A DNA stretch of 64,000 bases, taken from assembly GCA_026545225.1 (NCBI GenBank), contig CM048849.1, positions 57,803,836-57,867,835 on the forward strand, given 5' to 3'. This DNA comes from Cornus controversa (Eukaryota > Streptophyta > Magnoliopsida > Cornales > Cornaceae). The notes beneath the pieces are model-generated. The model saw only the letters and a program-made list of their open reading frames with translations, was not told where the DNA came from and did no database searches. A program made the translations under genes and the position numbers. Shown in pieces: positions 1-12,100 of this stretch (within the stretch, counting starts at the first letter, position 1; every line of letters starts with the position of its first letter).

Positions 1-2999
1 GAAGCCTGATACGGTTGAAAATTCTGATGTCGAAATACCTGAGTTCAATATTTCTTACAAGCCCCAAAAGATCAGTCCAACATTTCAATCTACAGTCCGG
101 CATCTACTCATTCAAAGAATTTGTGATTCATATAATGACCCTCAGTTTGAATCAGATGTCATGAGACCTCTTCAAATTGAGCAATTAAAGGATCAAGAAG
201 TTGTAAATCTTTCTGGTGGGGAGTTGCAAAGAGTTGCACTGTGTCTGTGCCTTGGGAAGGTAAATATTTCTCATTGTGGTGTATTTTTCGCTGTCAGTAG
301 CTTTATGTTGTTGATTGCTGGGTTAACTGGACCAACTCTGGTTAGCGATAGTGACAGGTTGGGTATCGGACAGACACAATCTGGACCCATCTTGGCATAG
401 AGAACTCCCATCCTGTTCAAGTCCCATACCCGTGATAGGTTCCCAAAACCATCCAATCCCCAACCCCGACCCCGACACTGTTCATTAATCTAACAACCAT
501 ATTCTTTGAGACTTGCTGTCTCCTCCGAATTTTTTATCTAATCATGGTACTTGGTAAATCAAAATCCAATTTTTGGCTCTAAGTAGTGAAAAAAATCAAC
601 TGGAGCTCAATGAATTTGTAAAAGAAGCCAATAATATACATGTATGCTCACATATAAGGTGAGAAAGAATGATAGAAATAGGAGTTGAGAGATGGATCTA
701 TTGAATGCCAAAGCAATTAAACAGTCTAATTTTTATTTTATTTAAAGGGAAAGTAGAGAATATGTTTCCTTTTATTTTCCTTTTCCTTTCTCTGTCTGCT
801 CTGAGACTATAATACTCTGCTGCAGCTAAAGTACCATGTCCTGAACTATTTCATGGTTGATTTATCTGATACTATACTGATAACATTTCTATGCAAATCA
901 TTTTTACTGTTCATGTAAAGAGGGGGTTGAACTGTTGATAACCATGTAAAGGGGGGAGAATAGGCGAATAGGTTGAGCTCTGTTTTGGGGAATTCATCCC
1001 TTTTCTGAATCTCAATGTTCTCCCCTTTTGTTTATTATCCCTGGTTAGAAATTTCACATAGTGGGAGGCTTAACCTTTTTTTATCAAAATGTCAATGGTC
1101 AAATATTTCACATAAAATGCCCAGTTTGGTGGACTTACGGAGTAAACAAGTCCCTACAAAACTTATAAATCTTATTCAGGATATTAGCGAGACAAGGACT
1201 AGAGTTCGTACTATATGCGGAGAAACCAGTGGTTTCTTTATAAAAGTATTAAGTCCACATTTATTTACCATAGTTTTAGATGAAATAGTGAAGGATATCC
1301 AAGAGGACATCCCATGGTGTAAGTTGTTTGATTACGACAGTTCTATTGGATACTTCTAAGGAAGACTTAACAATGAAATTAGAAATACGGCGAAATGCCT
1401 AAAAGTTAGTAGGCCTAAAATAGAATACATGGAATGTAAGTATAATAAAGTAATAGAGGACAACAATATAGCTGTCGCAATCCGAGACCAATGCGTTTAT
1501 CAATATAGTCATTTTCGATATTTAGGGACAATTGTACAACAAGATGAAGAGATAGATGACAATGTGATAAGTAGGATTGGAGTAGAGTGGACAAAATGGA
1601 GACAAGCTAGTGGTATTCTATGTAAAGTAAAAAAAAAAAGAAGAAAAACAAGAACTATACATTCATATAGTTGAAATGAGAATGTTAAGATTGTTGGTAG
1701 GAGTGACTAGAATAGATAAGATTAATAACACGAGTGGGAGAATTTAGGAGTGACACCTATTAGTGATAAATTTAGAGAAAGTAGACTTAGGTAATATGGT
1801 CATATACAACAGAGACTCATGGATGCTCTGGTATGAAAATGTAGATCTATTTGCATAGAAGGTAAGAAACAAAGGCCGACCAAAACTCACGTTTGACAAA
1901 GTAACTAGAAATGATAATAGAAGACATGGATTGTTATAGGAAACAATGGAAAAAGAGAAGGCCGACCCAATTTACATGAGATGAAGGCAAGGATGATGAT
2001 GAGGGAATCTATTTGTAGTATTGGATTTGGAGTCTGTCAGGCACCTATGGATTAGCTATCTTTCTGCAGCTCCATTTAGTCCCTGTTTTTGAAGGCTGAT
2101 GTCTATTGGACTTGGCTGTGATTTACGTCTCCCTCTTTAGTTTCTGTTTTTTGATAGGTAGTAAACATGGTTTTTGTTTTATTGTCCTGGAGTTACTGTA
2201 TTTCTTTTTGTTTTTTTGAGGGACTTGTTTGCTTAGCAGACAGTGAAGTTGAGTAAGAAGTTTTTGTAATCACAATCAAAACAAAAGAAGTTTTCTTTCA
2301 GAAAGCATATTACTTAGACTATCATTGTAGTTTATATATGCTTGTTTTTTTATTATTATGTATATATTTTTTATTTTTATATAATCTAACTTGAAACCCG
2401 TTGGTTCATGCAGCCTGCGGACATTTATCTGATAGATGAACCAAGTGCATATCTCGACTCTGAGCAGCGTATTGTTGCTTCAAAAGTCATTAAAAGATTT
2501 ATCCTTCATGCAAAGAAGACTGCATTTGTGGTGGAGCATGATTTCATAATGGCAACATATCTGGCAGATAGGGTCATTGTCTATGAGGGGAGACCCTCAG
2601 TGGATTGTACTGCAAATGCGCCTCAGTCATTGTTGACTGGAATGAATCTTTTCTTATCTGTAAGCCTTGCTAACCTTTTTTCTTTTTCTTTTTTATTTGT
2701 TTCCCATCTGTTCATTAGAAGGAAAGAAAGAATGAATTAAGAAACTTCAATGAATTTGGTCTAAAACATTTCAGAGAATTTCCTTGCCCAATATTAGCCC
2801 TTTCTTTCCTTTTTAAACTTTTTTGGGAGAACATTCTTTCTTTCTGTTAGTAATCTTCTTTTGAATGCATTTTATGCAGCATCTGGACATCACATTTAGG
2901 CGGGACCCAACTAACTTACGCCCGAGAATCAACAAACGGGATTCTACCAAGGACACAGAGCAAAAATCTGCTGGATCATATTATTACTTGGATGATTAA
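1..2999 (+). CDS. ABCE2: ABC transporter E family protein (RNase L inhibitor-like, ABCE2/RLI2), 3' part of gene
   Basis: ABCE proteins are soluble twin-ATPase iron-sulfur proteins that split ribosomes after termination and take part in initiation; they carry no membrane domain. Three coding exons are visible: 2-259 (5' end outside the window), 2414-2659 and 2880-2999, with GT-AG introns at 260-2413 and 2660-2879, both in phase 0. They give 207 residues, about the last third of a protein usually near 605 aa. Exon 1 holds the second nucleotide-binding domain signature [11 protein letters not shown]. Exon 2 opens with the Walker B stretch ([16 protein letters not shown]) and the H-switch motif VEHD. 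Exon 3 gives the family's C-terminus, with [10 protein letters not shown] and ending SYYYLDD before the TAA at 2997. The reading frame is intact. The first intron is swollen by a LINE remnant. Identity is near certain; the choice of ABCE2 over ABCE1 rests on memory of plant paralogues. Confidence 0.95.
260..1110 (+). other. First part of ABCE intron 1, no gene seen
   Basis: Intronic DNA between the splice donor at 260 and the LINE remnant. It is AT-rich with no long open frame and no clear repeat. The 79-aa open frame across 161-400 is exon 1 read through into the intron. Confidence 0.7.
1111..2000 (+). mobile_element. RTE-type LINE fragment (dead reverse transcriptase) in ABCE intron
   Basis: The region reads in the sense direction as the C-terminal half of a plant RTE-clade LINE reverse transcriptase, in several frames with stops. 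Recognisable pieces are [11 protein letters not shown], then [13 protein letters not shown] and DIPWCKLF near 1190-1330, [11 protein letters not shown] and RYLGTIVQ near 1415-1540, and [14 protein letters not shown] near 1585-1625. After a frameshift comes the usual tail ([13 protein letters not shown] near 1675). Part of the catalytic region is missing: the family's GLHQGSAL segment before LSP is deleted, and the FADD motif reads FDYD. The tail runs into a GATGATGATG motif near 1990. The element is old and cannot move. The outer borders are approximate. Confidence 0.8.
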
Positions 3000-4832
3000 T
3001 TTTGCAATGGACAGATTATAGGTTATATTCACACACTGGGACCTTTCAAATCATTCGTCTACCCTCTTCTTTTGGTATCTAATCTAATATTAACAGTAGT
3101 TCCTTTCTTTATTTGCAGTTGTTGCTATCCAAGATGAAAGGTCATCCATATCTACTGAATTATGGGAGCTCACCGGTGTTATATTGATATGCTGACAAAC
3201 AAGAAGGCACTCTAATGCTCTGTGATAAGATCATGTCTGTCTCCGATTTTACACCGATTCATTTTCCGGTCGTTTTGATGCTGCTGCTTTAGTGCATTTA
3301 TGATGCATTTTTTTTTCAACTGGTTACAATTCCGGTGGGTGTGGACAAGTCACCGAGAAAATCTCAGACATACACTTTTACAACACTCTTACAGGAGTAG
3401 ATAGATACATGTTGGCCAAGTTGCAAATGTTAGTTGTCAACATTGATAATTCAAAGAATTTTTGCATTTTGATCTACCAAAAAAACCTAATTTATGGTGA
3501 GTATTGTTCTCTGTTTGTTTGTAGAATCGTACCATTCACGAGGTTTTTTTTCCCAAGTCACCTTAGATATAAGTCATATAATGAATGCTAAACTCTTATC
3601 TAGTGGGGCTTTATATTAATTAAAAAGAAAATGAAAAAGAGAAACTGGAACACAAGTTCTCTTTCCTTCTTTTCTCTTCCTCCCTTTCTCTTCAATCCTT
3701 TAAACAGACAGAAGAAATAGGAAAGGAAATGAAAGGAATGGTGGAATAGAATTCGTTAAGCAATTAAATCTCAATTTGGTAGAATCCTTGAATGGCTCTC
3801 ACTAACAATTGTTATTGGGTTAGGGAGAAAAAAATATGAGACATTATGGTTGATTAATTTAGTAGCAAGGTGGACCTAGAAATGTAATTAAGTAATTTAT
3901 AGAAAACAAAAGAACAATTACAGGGTTGGGGAGGCAACCTCAACTGAAGAAGAAAAGAAAACCTGTGAAAATGCTATATATAATAATTTCGAACTAAACT
4001 AAAGAATCACAATTAGGAGTGACAATTTGTGTTCTTGTATCGATTTACGAGTATTACCCAATTTGTTTATTAAATGTGTTACACGTGTCGACTCGTGTAA
4101 CCCATTTTTTAAACATGTATGGTAATGACATGACTTGATTTAATAACATTTTTAATCCGTTTAACTTATATGATATGAGATTTTTCACTCCTAAAAATCT
4201 CTCTGAAAAACAAACAATACAAACAAAAGTCCCATACATTCAGTAAAGAATGAGTATTTATTCATGAAAAAAAAACACTTTTTAAAAGATAAAGAGGACA
4301 AAAAAAAACAGAGCACTACTTTGTCAAAAATTCAATAACCACACCACACTAACAATAACCAAAACAACCTTCCAAAACAAAACAACATCATAAGAGTGTA
4401 TCAAAATCCTCTTTTACGAGATTAATAATTATTAGTGGCAATTCACATTATTACAATGTATAACATCAATCATTAGTAAATCTCGTTACTAAAATGGATG
4501 ACATTGGTGACACCCATTGTAACAACAGGAGTTTGATAATTATAAATGTTGTCCCTGGATGTCACTGCATAGTTGTTCATGTATGCAGTAAATTTTTTAA
4601 AATGTTGTTTGATAACTCAATTCAATATTTAATTGTTAAGTATTTTAAGAGACATTAACTTAAATTATCATTGAATAACTAACACTTAAAATTTTAAAAA
4701 ATATCAAAAAAACACCTACACAAACGCCCATTGTTAGAACTCAAACCCTTAACCTTTCCTATGAGAGGAGGAGTTGAGAGCAGTGGAGTTAAAAACTCTG
4801 TAGTTACGAATTAAAAATTCTATAGTTACAAA

Positions 4833-4885
<53 letters not shown>

Positions 4886-5520
4886 CGTTTGGAATAGAAC
4901 TCGCCTTAAAAAAACAAAACAGTTTGAAGCTGGGAGTATAAACTTGTACCAAATCACAGTGAAATAAATATAAAACCCTAACAAGCTGAGAGTATATGCA
5001 GTTTATAGTTGGTACAATGCGCGGCGACTAGGTGGGTAAATCAGCCTGGCCCACCATGTGTGTGCTATATATTTCTCCAAGTTGGGCCCAAACCGGCCTG
5101 AAAAATCAACACAAGGCCCAGGCCTGTCCTTGCAAAGAGTATGATTTTGTTGCTAACTAGGCTGCTAATCCTATACATCACATCCTGTCTTAATTTACTA
5201 TACATTTTTATTTAGAAGCTTTGAAAAACAAATTTCAAAAAACTATTTCTTGTTCCAAAAAAGGCCAAACGAAATGTAGGAATAGGAATTGATTTTCATG
5301 TCAATTTTATTGTTGTATTTTTTGCATTATTCAAAATATTCAAATTTATAATTTGTCCCGGTAAACTTCTGAATCATTTGCATAATTTGCCTTGAAGAAG
5401 TAAGCGAAATTCAGAATATATTCGAGTTTACGGTGGTTCGCTCAACTCTTAACGCAGCAGTGATTAGCTTTGTGAAGTATGTGCACCAGATTTGTCCCAT
5501 CAAGACATTGACGAGCTGTT
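3000..5520. other. ABCE 3' UTR and intergenic spacer
   Basis: The first few hundred bases after the ABCE stop codon should be 3' UTR; a pyrimidine-rich tract ending TTTGCAG near 3118 could be a 3' UTR splice acceptor. Beyond about 3400 the DNA is AT-rich with no convincing gene. At 4440-4560 lies a sequence with a small hairpin (GACATTGGTGACACCC region) that has a diverged relative at 15690-15830, suggesting an old dispersed repeat. Confidence 0.6.
4835..4880. repeat. (AT)n microsatellite
   Basis: An uninterrupted TA/AT dinucleotide tract of more than 40 bp. It produces a spurious alternating Ile-Tyr open frame on the minus strand. Confidence 0.95.
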
Positions 5521-5526
5521 TGTTTC

Positions 5527-5587
5527 GGTTTAGGTTTAGGTTTAGGTTTAGGTTTAGGTTTTGCTGTTTAGGACAGGACAGGACAGG
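5527..5587 (+). repeat. Telomere-like (GGTTTA)5 hexamer run followed by (AGGAC)3
   Basis: Five exact GGTTTA hexamers at 5527-5556 are followed by three AGGAC pentamers near 5571-5587. The hexamer resembles the plant telomere unit TTTAGGG with one G lost. It lies about 560 bp upstream of the PDH-E1 beta start codon, so it is either a simple microsatellite or part of the distal promoter. It reads as Phe-Arg and Asn-Leu repeats in shadow open frames. Confidence 0.9.
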
Positions 5588-5917
5588 TGGGTACATCAAC
5601 ACGTGCATCAAAGGAGAAGACGACGTGCTTCTCATTCAGAAGCTATACTCTGTGACATGTCAAACTCACCTGCATCACTTCCACTCAATCACAGCACACC
5701 ACTTAGGACCACAGATTACCTACCATGTGAATATATATAGGGATAGTTTTGTCATTCAACACCAGTAGAAAACTTATAAAATGTCACTCTTGTCCCTCTG
5801 TAATACACGTGGCCAGGTTTGCTTTGGTGTGTCAACGATTCTATTGGAAACTGATTATACCAGAGCTGGCGATGGAAACAAGGTTCGATTGAAATTGAAG
5901 GCTGTTGTTAAGTTCAC

Positions 5918-5920
<3 letters not shown>

Positions 5921-5948
<28 letters not shown>
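5921..5948 (+). repeat. (CT)n tract in the 5' leader region of PDH-E1 beta
   Basis: A run of about 14 CT dinucleotides about 170 bp upstream of the ATG at 6115, followed by further pyrimidine-rich sequence. CT-rich leaders are common in plant genes, so this may lie in the 5' UTR. Confidence 0.85.
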
Positions 5949-6114
5949 CAATTTTCCCAACTAAAATCGCAGTCTCTGTATATGCGTCATCTCCCTCAGT
6001 CTATCTCTCTAAAATCACACACTGTTTAAGTCAATTACTTCTCTCTTCATTTCCTTCATTTTTCTCTCTCTATATTTTGTAGACTCTTGAAATTATAGCT
6101 TTTCTCCGAATAGA

Positions 6115-9100
6115 ATGGCTGCGATTTTTCAAGGAATCGGAGCTTCGACAGCGCTCTCATCGACCAATTCGTTCGATTCCAAGAGCTTTGGCTTCGTATC
6201 TCGCAGATTGCCCTCAGGTTCAGTGTGTTCTGTCTCTCACTTGCTTCAATTCTGACGCCATTCTTAATATGTATTAGATGAAATTAGTGATGGGTACTGT
6301 GAAATTTGGATAATTGTATGTTAGGCCTTAGTTGTTCGACTATACTATAATTATATTTTGTTTGTTTCAGGAAGGAAAGCTGGCATTTTTGTGGTTAGAT
6401 CCGATGGGAGGATTAACCTTGGTTTAAACTCAAGAATTTGCAGAGCTGAACAGTGGATTACCAATGCAGTTGCAGTTAACTCTCTCTCTCTCTATATGCA
6501 TTTGCATATTTTTGTTTGTTAGCATTGAAATTTGATATTGCTTGTGTTTTGTAGACAAAGGCAGGTTCGGCAGCTTCTACAGCATCTAAACCTGGGTATG
6601 ATTAATTTCTTTTATATATATATATATATATATATGCAATGCTTGAGTATTCTGATCAATTCTTGTTGGTTTTCTTATGTATAGCTCAATCATTCGTGCT
6701 TAATTATCCTTTGATCCTCTAAAATTTTATCTCATCTTGAATCTCTGTTGTATGCAAAGAAAATTGTAGAAAAGAGAAGGATATGAAATTTTGATCTGTC
6801 ATTTACTATTTCTTACTTTTGGAAGGACCAAAAAGGGAAAACATGATAATTCAACTTAAGCAAATGGTTGCTCGAAGCCTGGTTGAGCTGACACCTTATT
6901 TCCCAGTTACCAAATCAACAATAAACTATTTGGTTCCTCCAGGTCCTAGGCAACCAAACATGGTATGGAAGAATGTTTAGTTAGATTTCCTGATCTTTTG
7001 GTTCAACAAAGTCAAATTCTTAGGTAAATGAACTTCTTTCCAAAAGCGAAACTTTTCCTAGTCACTAAGTCATGAAGCTGCACTATTTGGATGGAGGCTT
7101 TGTGCATTTAATGCTGTCCTTTGAGGCTATACCATTGTCTATGATTACCCTAATTTTTTTTGAAATTGTGGCTATAAAAGTTTTTCTATTTCCTTTAATT
7201 GAACCCTAAGAAGCACGGATACGGATACGGATACGGGACACAGATACGACACGACACGGACACAGCGACACGGCAAATCCTAAAAAACTAGGATACGGAC
7301 ACGGCGGGGACACGCGACTAATAAATATATCGTTTTATATATATGAGATCAACCTAACAATGAAAAATTCACAAATCATAATAATTAATGAGCTATAAAA
7401 ATAATTAGTTTATCATTTAAAGAACTACACAATTGAATCTACTCCATAATAATGATAATAGTTGTTTTCTAAAAAAAAATTGAAATATTATATGGTATGA
7501 CTGCTATATTTTATGAAAAAAATTCAAATGAGTCATCATATTTACATTTTAAACTATCTTTCTTTTTAAAACTTTCTAAAACTCTCTAACGATATGACAC
7601 GCGTGTCGGACACGTGTCGATGGTGTGTCTATGCCGTGTCTGTGGTGTGTCCAAAAATAAAAAAATTAGGACACGTATTTTGGCGTGTCCAACACGTGTC
7701 GGGGCGTGTCCGACGCGTGTCGGTGTCCGATACGTGTCCGACACGGATTCTTCAACCTTTTAGGTGTGTCCGTGCTTCCTAGATTGAACCGAAACTAGGT
7801 TACCATTTTGACATAGCCTGATTTGACTGTCTTCACTAATGAGTTTTCTTCACCACCTGAAGCAAAATCTCTCTCATTTCATTAATATTGGCAAAAATGC
7901 AATTTTGTAACTGGAAAAAAATAGAACTTTAGAAACTTTAGCTTCACTGATCATTAGTGGACCCCGTTAACATCTTTTTGTAAACTATGAGGATGATATT
8001 CATTATATTTGGTTTTTGTTTATATCTATACATCTTTTATTTACCCCAAAAAAGAAAAAAAAATATACATTATATTTGGTATGTTCAAATTTGTTTTCTC
8101 CAAAAAATTTCCCTAAAGTGGAAAATTCTGTGGAATTGGGAGTGAGTAGTGAAGTTAGAGAGTGTAGGATTTTTTTTTATTCAGTAAATAAGTATGCGAA
8201 ATGGAATAAAAGGATAAAGAATTTACAACATCCTTGGGGCATACCCCAAGGCCTGAAGGCGATCCCAGCCCAAAGGCTTAATGAAACATGTAACATCCAA
8301 AAGGGAGGCCCAAAAAACTAACAAAAACCACAATGTGCAAGCGAGCCAAAGCAATATTAAAAACAAAATTAAAAGATCCGGCCCAAACAAGCAATAAGGA
8401 CACTCCCTACCATTTGACAACGACGGGTTCTTTAACAGCACTTAGAGCTTAATCTCTTCCATGGTTACTGGTTGAAGGAGAAGAATAGGTTCTTCTCCAT
8501 GGGTTCAGAAAAGGACCTGGCAGGTTCCAATCATGAGCAATGGTCTTTGCATATGGGTATTTGCATTGTTTGACAGAGAAGAGGGGAAATCGAATGGATT
8601 CAATGATTGAATTGAGGGTTTTCAGAGGAGGGTTTGAGACATTTCGAAAGGTTCTGTTGTTCCTCTTCTTCCATATGTGGTAGACGTAACATGCTACTAT
8701 GCTAGGATATGCATTTGCTCATTTTTGGTCCTGACCATAGAAACTTCTCTAGAATTTGGTTAATTTGAGTAATGACCTTTGCTGGGAGAATGAGAAGGTG
8801 TGCATGCTACAAAGGGTAGCATGGATCAATTGTAGCCTTCCTGCAAAGGACAGAGCATTTGTGGTCCAATTGGTGATTCTGCGTGTTATATTATCAATAA
8901 GGATTTTGCAGTCTGCAATGGTTAACTTGGTAGCGATCAGTGGTATTCCTAGGTATCTAATGGGGAGCAGGCCACATGGGAATTGAAATCTGTTAAGAAT
9001 GGCTTGCTTAGTAGTCTCAGGAAAACCATTGAAAAAATGCTGCCATTTGTTTTGATTAGGGGAGAGTCCAAAAAGATTTGAGAAATTATCAAGGGCAAGC

Positions 9101-12100
9101 TTGAGAGTTTTAGTATATTGGATATTCCCATTGCAAAACATGAGTATATCATCTGCAAAAATGAGATGAGAGATTTTGATGGTTTTACATCTCTAGTGGT
9201 GGGTGAACCTGTGGTTGTTAGTTGTCATTTGATTGTTATGGATGAAAATCAGTCCATAGCAAACATAAACAGGCAAGGGTAGGGGTGCACAAAGAACCGG
9301 TGGAACCAGTAAACCGAGCCGAATTGTAAAGAACCGTAACTAAACCGAACCAAACCGTTCACTACGGTTCTAGTTCCGAATTTTAGAAACCATTCACTAC
9401 GGTTCCAGTTCCGGTTCCAGATCTCTTATGACCAAACCGTTATACAACGGTTCCTTGGAACAGGAACCGTTGCAATATATATATATATATATATATATAT
9501 AGTTTCTATTCTAAGTTCTACTTCCATTGTTGATAGTAACTTAAAAAATGAAATCTCCACCCATATTCATTTATATAAACAGCACATATGACCTAAATAG
9601 AAAATAAGATAATACTTTAATAAGATCTAAATCGAATCTAAGCAGGCAGTCTAGCATGTAATATCTCAAATTGAGTACTTCATTAGGGTGAAAACTGTTC
9701 ATATACTTATCAAAAGAAAAAAGAAATCTGTTCATAACAAATTTACATAAAGCCCATGAGAATCAGTGTGGCAAGAGCACTTTTGCGAAAACATCATCGG
9801 GAAGGTCATGTTTAAAAATGAAAAAATAAAACAAAATTTGATTTGGGTAATGACCCACATTGGTTATTATAGAGGTTCACTGGTAAATGTTGCCTAGACG
9901 GAAGCTCGTAGAAGGCTCCCACAAAAAACATATAGTATAATCTACCTAAAAAATTAGAAAATACAATAATAGGGCAATTTTCAAATGGTTATAGGCAATC
10001 AACTTATTGTCAATTTTAGAAAAAAGAGGAAAAAAAAATTGTGTCAACCTGTAAACCCTATAATGAAATCGAAGATATACAAAATATTGTTGTTGTGTCT
10101 ATGCATGTGTTCTATTGCTTTTGTTCTTATTATTGGTTTAAATTTTTTTTTTTTAAAAAAAGCTAATTGAACCGTACCTCTCTTTCATGGTTCTGTTCAG
10201 TTTGGTTCCATGCCTCAACGGTTCAGGTTCCAAAATTAAGGAACCGAACCGTGTGCACCCCTAGGTAAGGGGATATAGGATCCCCTTGCCTTTGACCTTT
10301 TATGCTTTTGAAAAAACCACACAATTCACCATTTATAGAGATTGAGAAGGAAGCCTTGTAAACGCAAGTGGTAACCCATGATATGAAGATTGAAGGAAAG
10401 TTCATGAGTTCCATGATATCAATAAGGAATTTCCAATTGAGAGAGTCATAGGCCTTGTTAAGATCAACCTTAAGAGTACACCTAGGAGAGTACAAGCTTT
10501 CATGGTAACCCTTCAAAAGTTCTCGTGCAAGGATTTTATTATCCTTAATGCTCCTACCTTGAACAAAGGTATTTTGAGCTTTGTCAATTAGAGTAGGGAG
10601 TACGGGTTTCAATTTATTAGCCAGTAGCTTAGATATACATTTGTACAGAGCCCCACAACAGGATATGGGTCTGTAGTCAACTGGGGCAGAGGGGTTGGGA
10701 ACTTTTGGGATCAAAGCCAAATAAGTTGCATTAAATTGCTTTAAGATCCTTCCAGTTTGAAAGAACTGCTTTATTGCTTAAGTTATCTCCTCTACAATAA
10801 TTGTCCATGATTTTTTAAAGAAAAAGGAATTGAAACCATTAGGACCAGGAGATTTTTTGGATTTAATGGAGAATTAGTGGGGGTTTTCATGTATTTATCT
10901 TATTTTATTTTTTTTCTTTCCCCGAGTGTTCTTGTTTGCCCAATAGGTTCTATGATTTTCTTGGGAGCCATTTAGGTTGGTTGCATATTATAAAGTAGAC
11001 TACTACGTCACTTTCTTATCTCGGTTAAGGGATAAATATGCTATACTATTTATCATATTTTCTACAAGATAATGGATATATCGTGATATTTTATTTTAAG
11101 AGTGTGGAAGCTGCGTGGCAATAGCAGTACGCCAATGCTTTCTTTGTTGATTATGTTGAGTGCTGTTGTCACATAATTACTGTCATTAACAAATAAAAGT
11201 TGAGGAGATACATTGCTGAACCTGCTTAAAGTTTTTTCATTTCTGGCCACTTTTTGCTTAAATCGTGCAATTCTAATATGTTTATATGTGGAGCATTTTG
11301 GTTCATGGCAGCAGTCAAAATGATGCTTCTTCCATTTAAAGTGAGTATTTTGTGCTAATTTCCATGATCTACTATTTCTGTATTGAAAAAGTTTTGCGGT
11401 GTGCTTCCTCATAGGTTCTTTTTAGCCTTTTATTTTTCATCTGAATGCACATCATCAATGACTCTTAACATGCGTGTCTCCAGTTTCATTACATGTTCAT
11501 TTGGAATTTGCTGAATGCAGAATGTTTTATATATATATAGAGACACATTACTAATATCTTTTGACCATGGATGTCAAATTGCAAATCACATTACATATCA
11601 AGTTCTAGTTTTTTATTATTGTGTATCATGTCATAGCATTTCGTGTATAGAATGATAACATTTAATTCTTAGAACTGAATAAAAAGTTATTGAAAATAAT
11701 CAAAAACATCAAAAACTGGATATGATGTTCACAAGACATTATATATATTTAAATGACAAGTTAAATGTCAAAGATTCATGCCATGAGAATAGAAATTGAA
11801 AACTAGAGTGCTGTAAAGATATACTTTTGGTTTATGGCAGTACATTCCTTTGCATTAGCTATTGAAAATCAGAAATGACAAAAACCTTAACTTTAAATGT
11901 TTTCAATGGTTCAGTTTTCTTTCTTTTTTAAATATGGTTGCTAAAGTTCTGAAATTTACCTGTCTTTAATAACTATACAACATATTATTGGTAACATGTT
12001 CTTACATTATTTAGATCATAGTTGTACATTTGGATTCCTACATCCTGTCGGTATCCAATTATTTAGGATGTAGGTATCCAATTATATGCGTATAATTAGT

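Noticed and set aside
5411..5768. Open frames with Phe-Arg or Asn-Leu repeats
   Set aside because: Translation of the (GGTTTA)n run, not genes.
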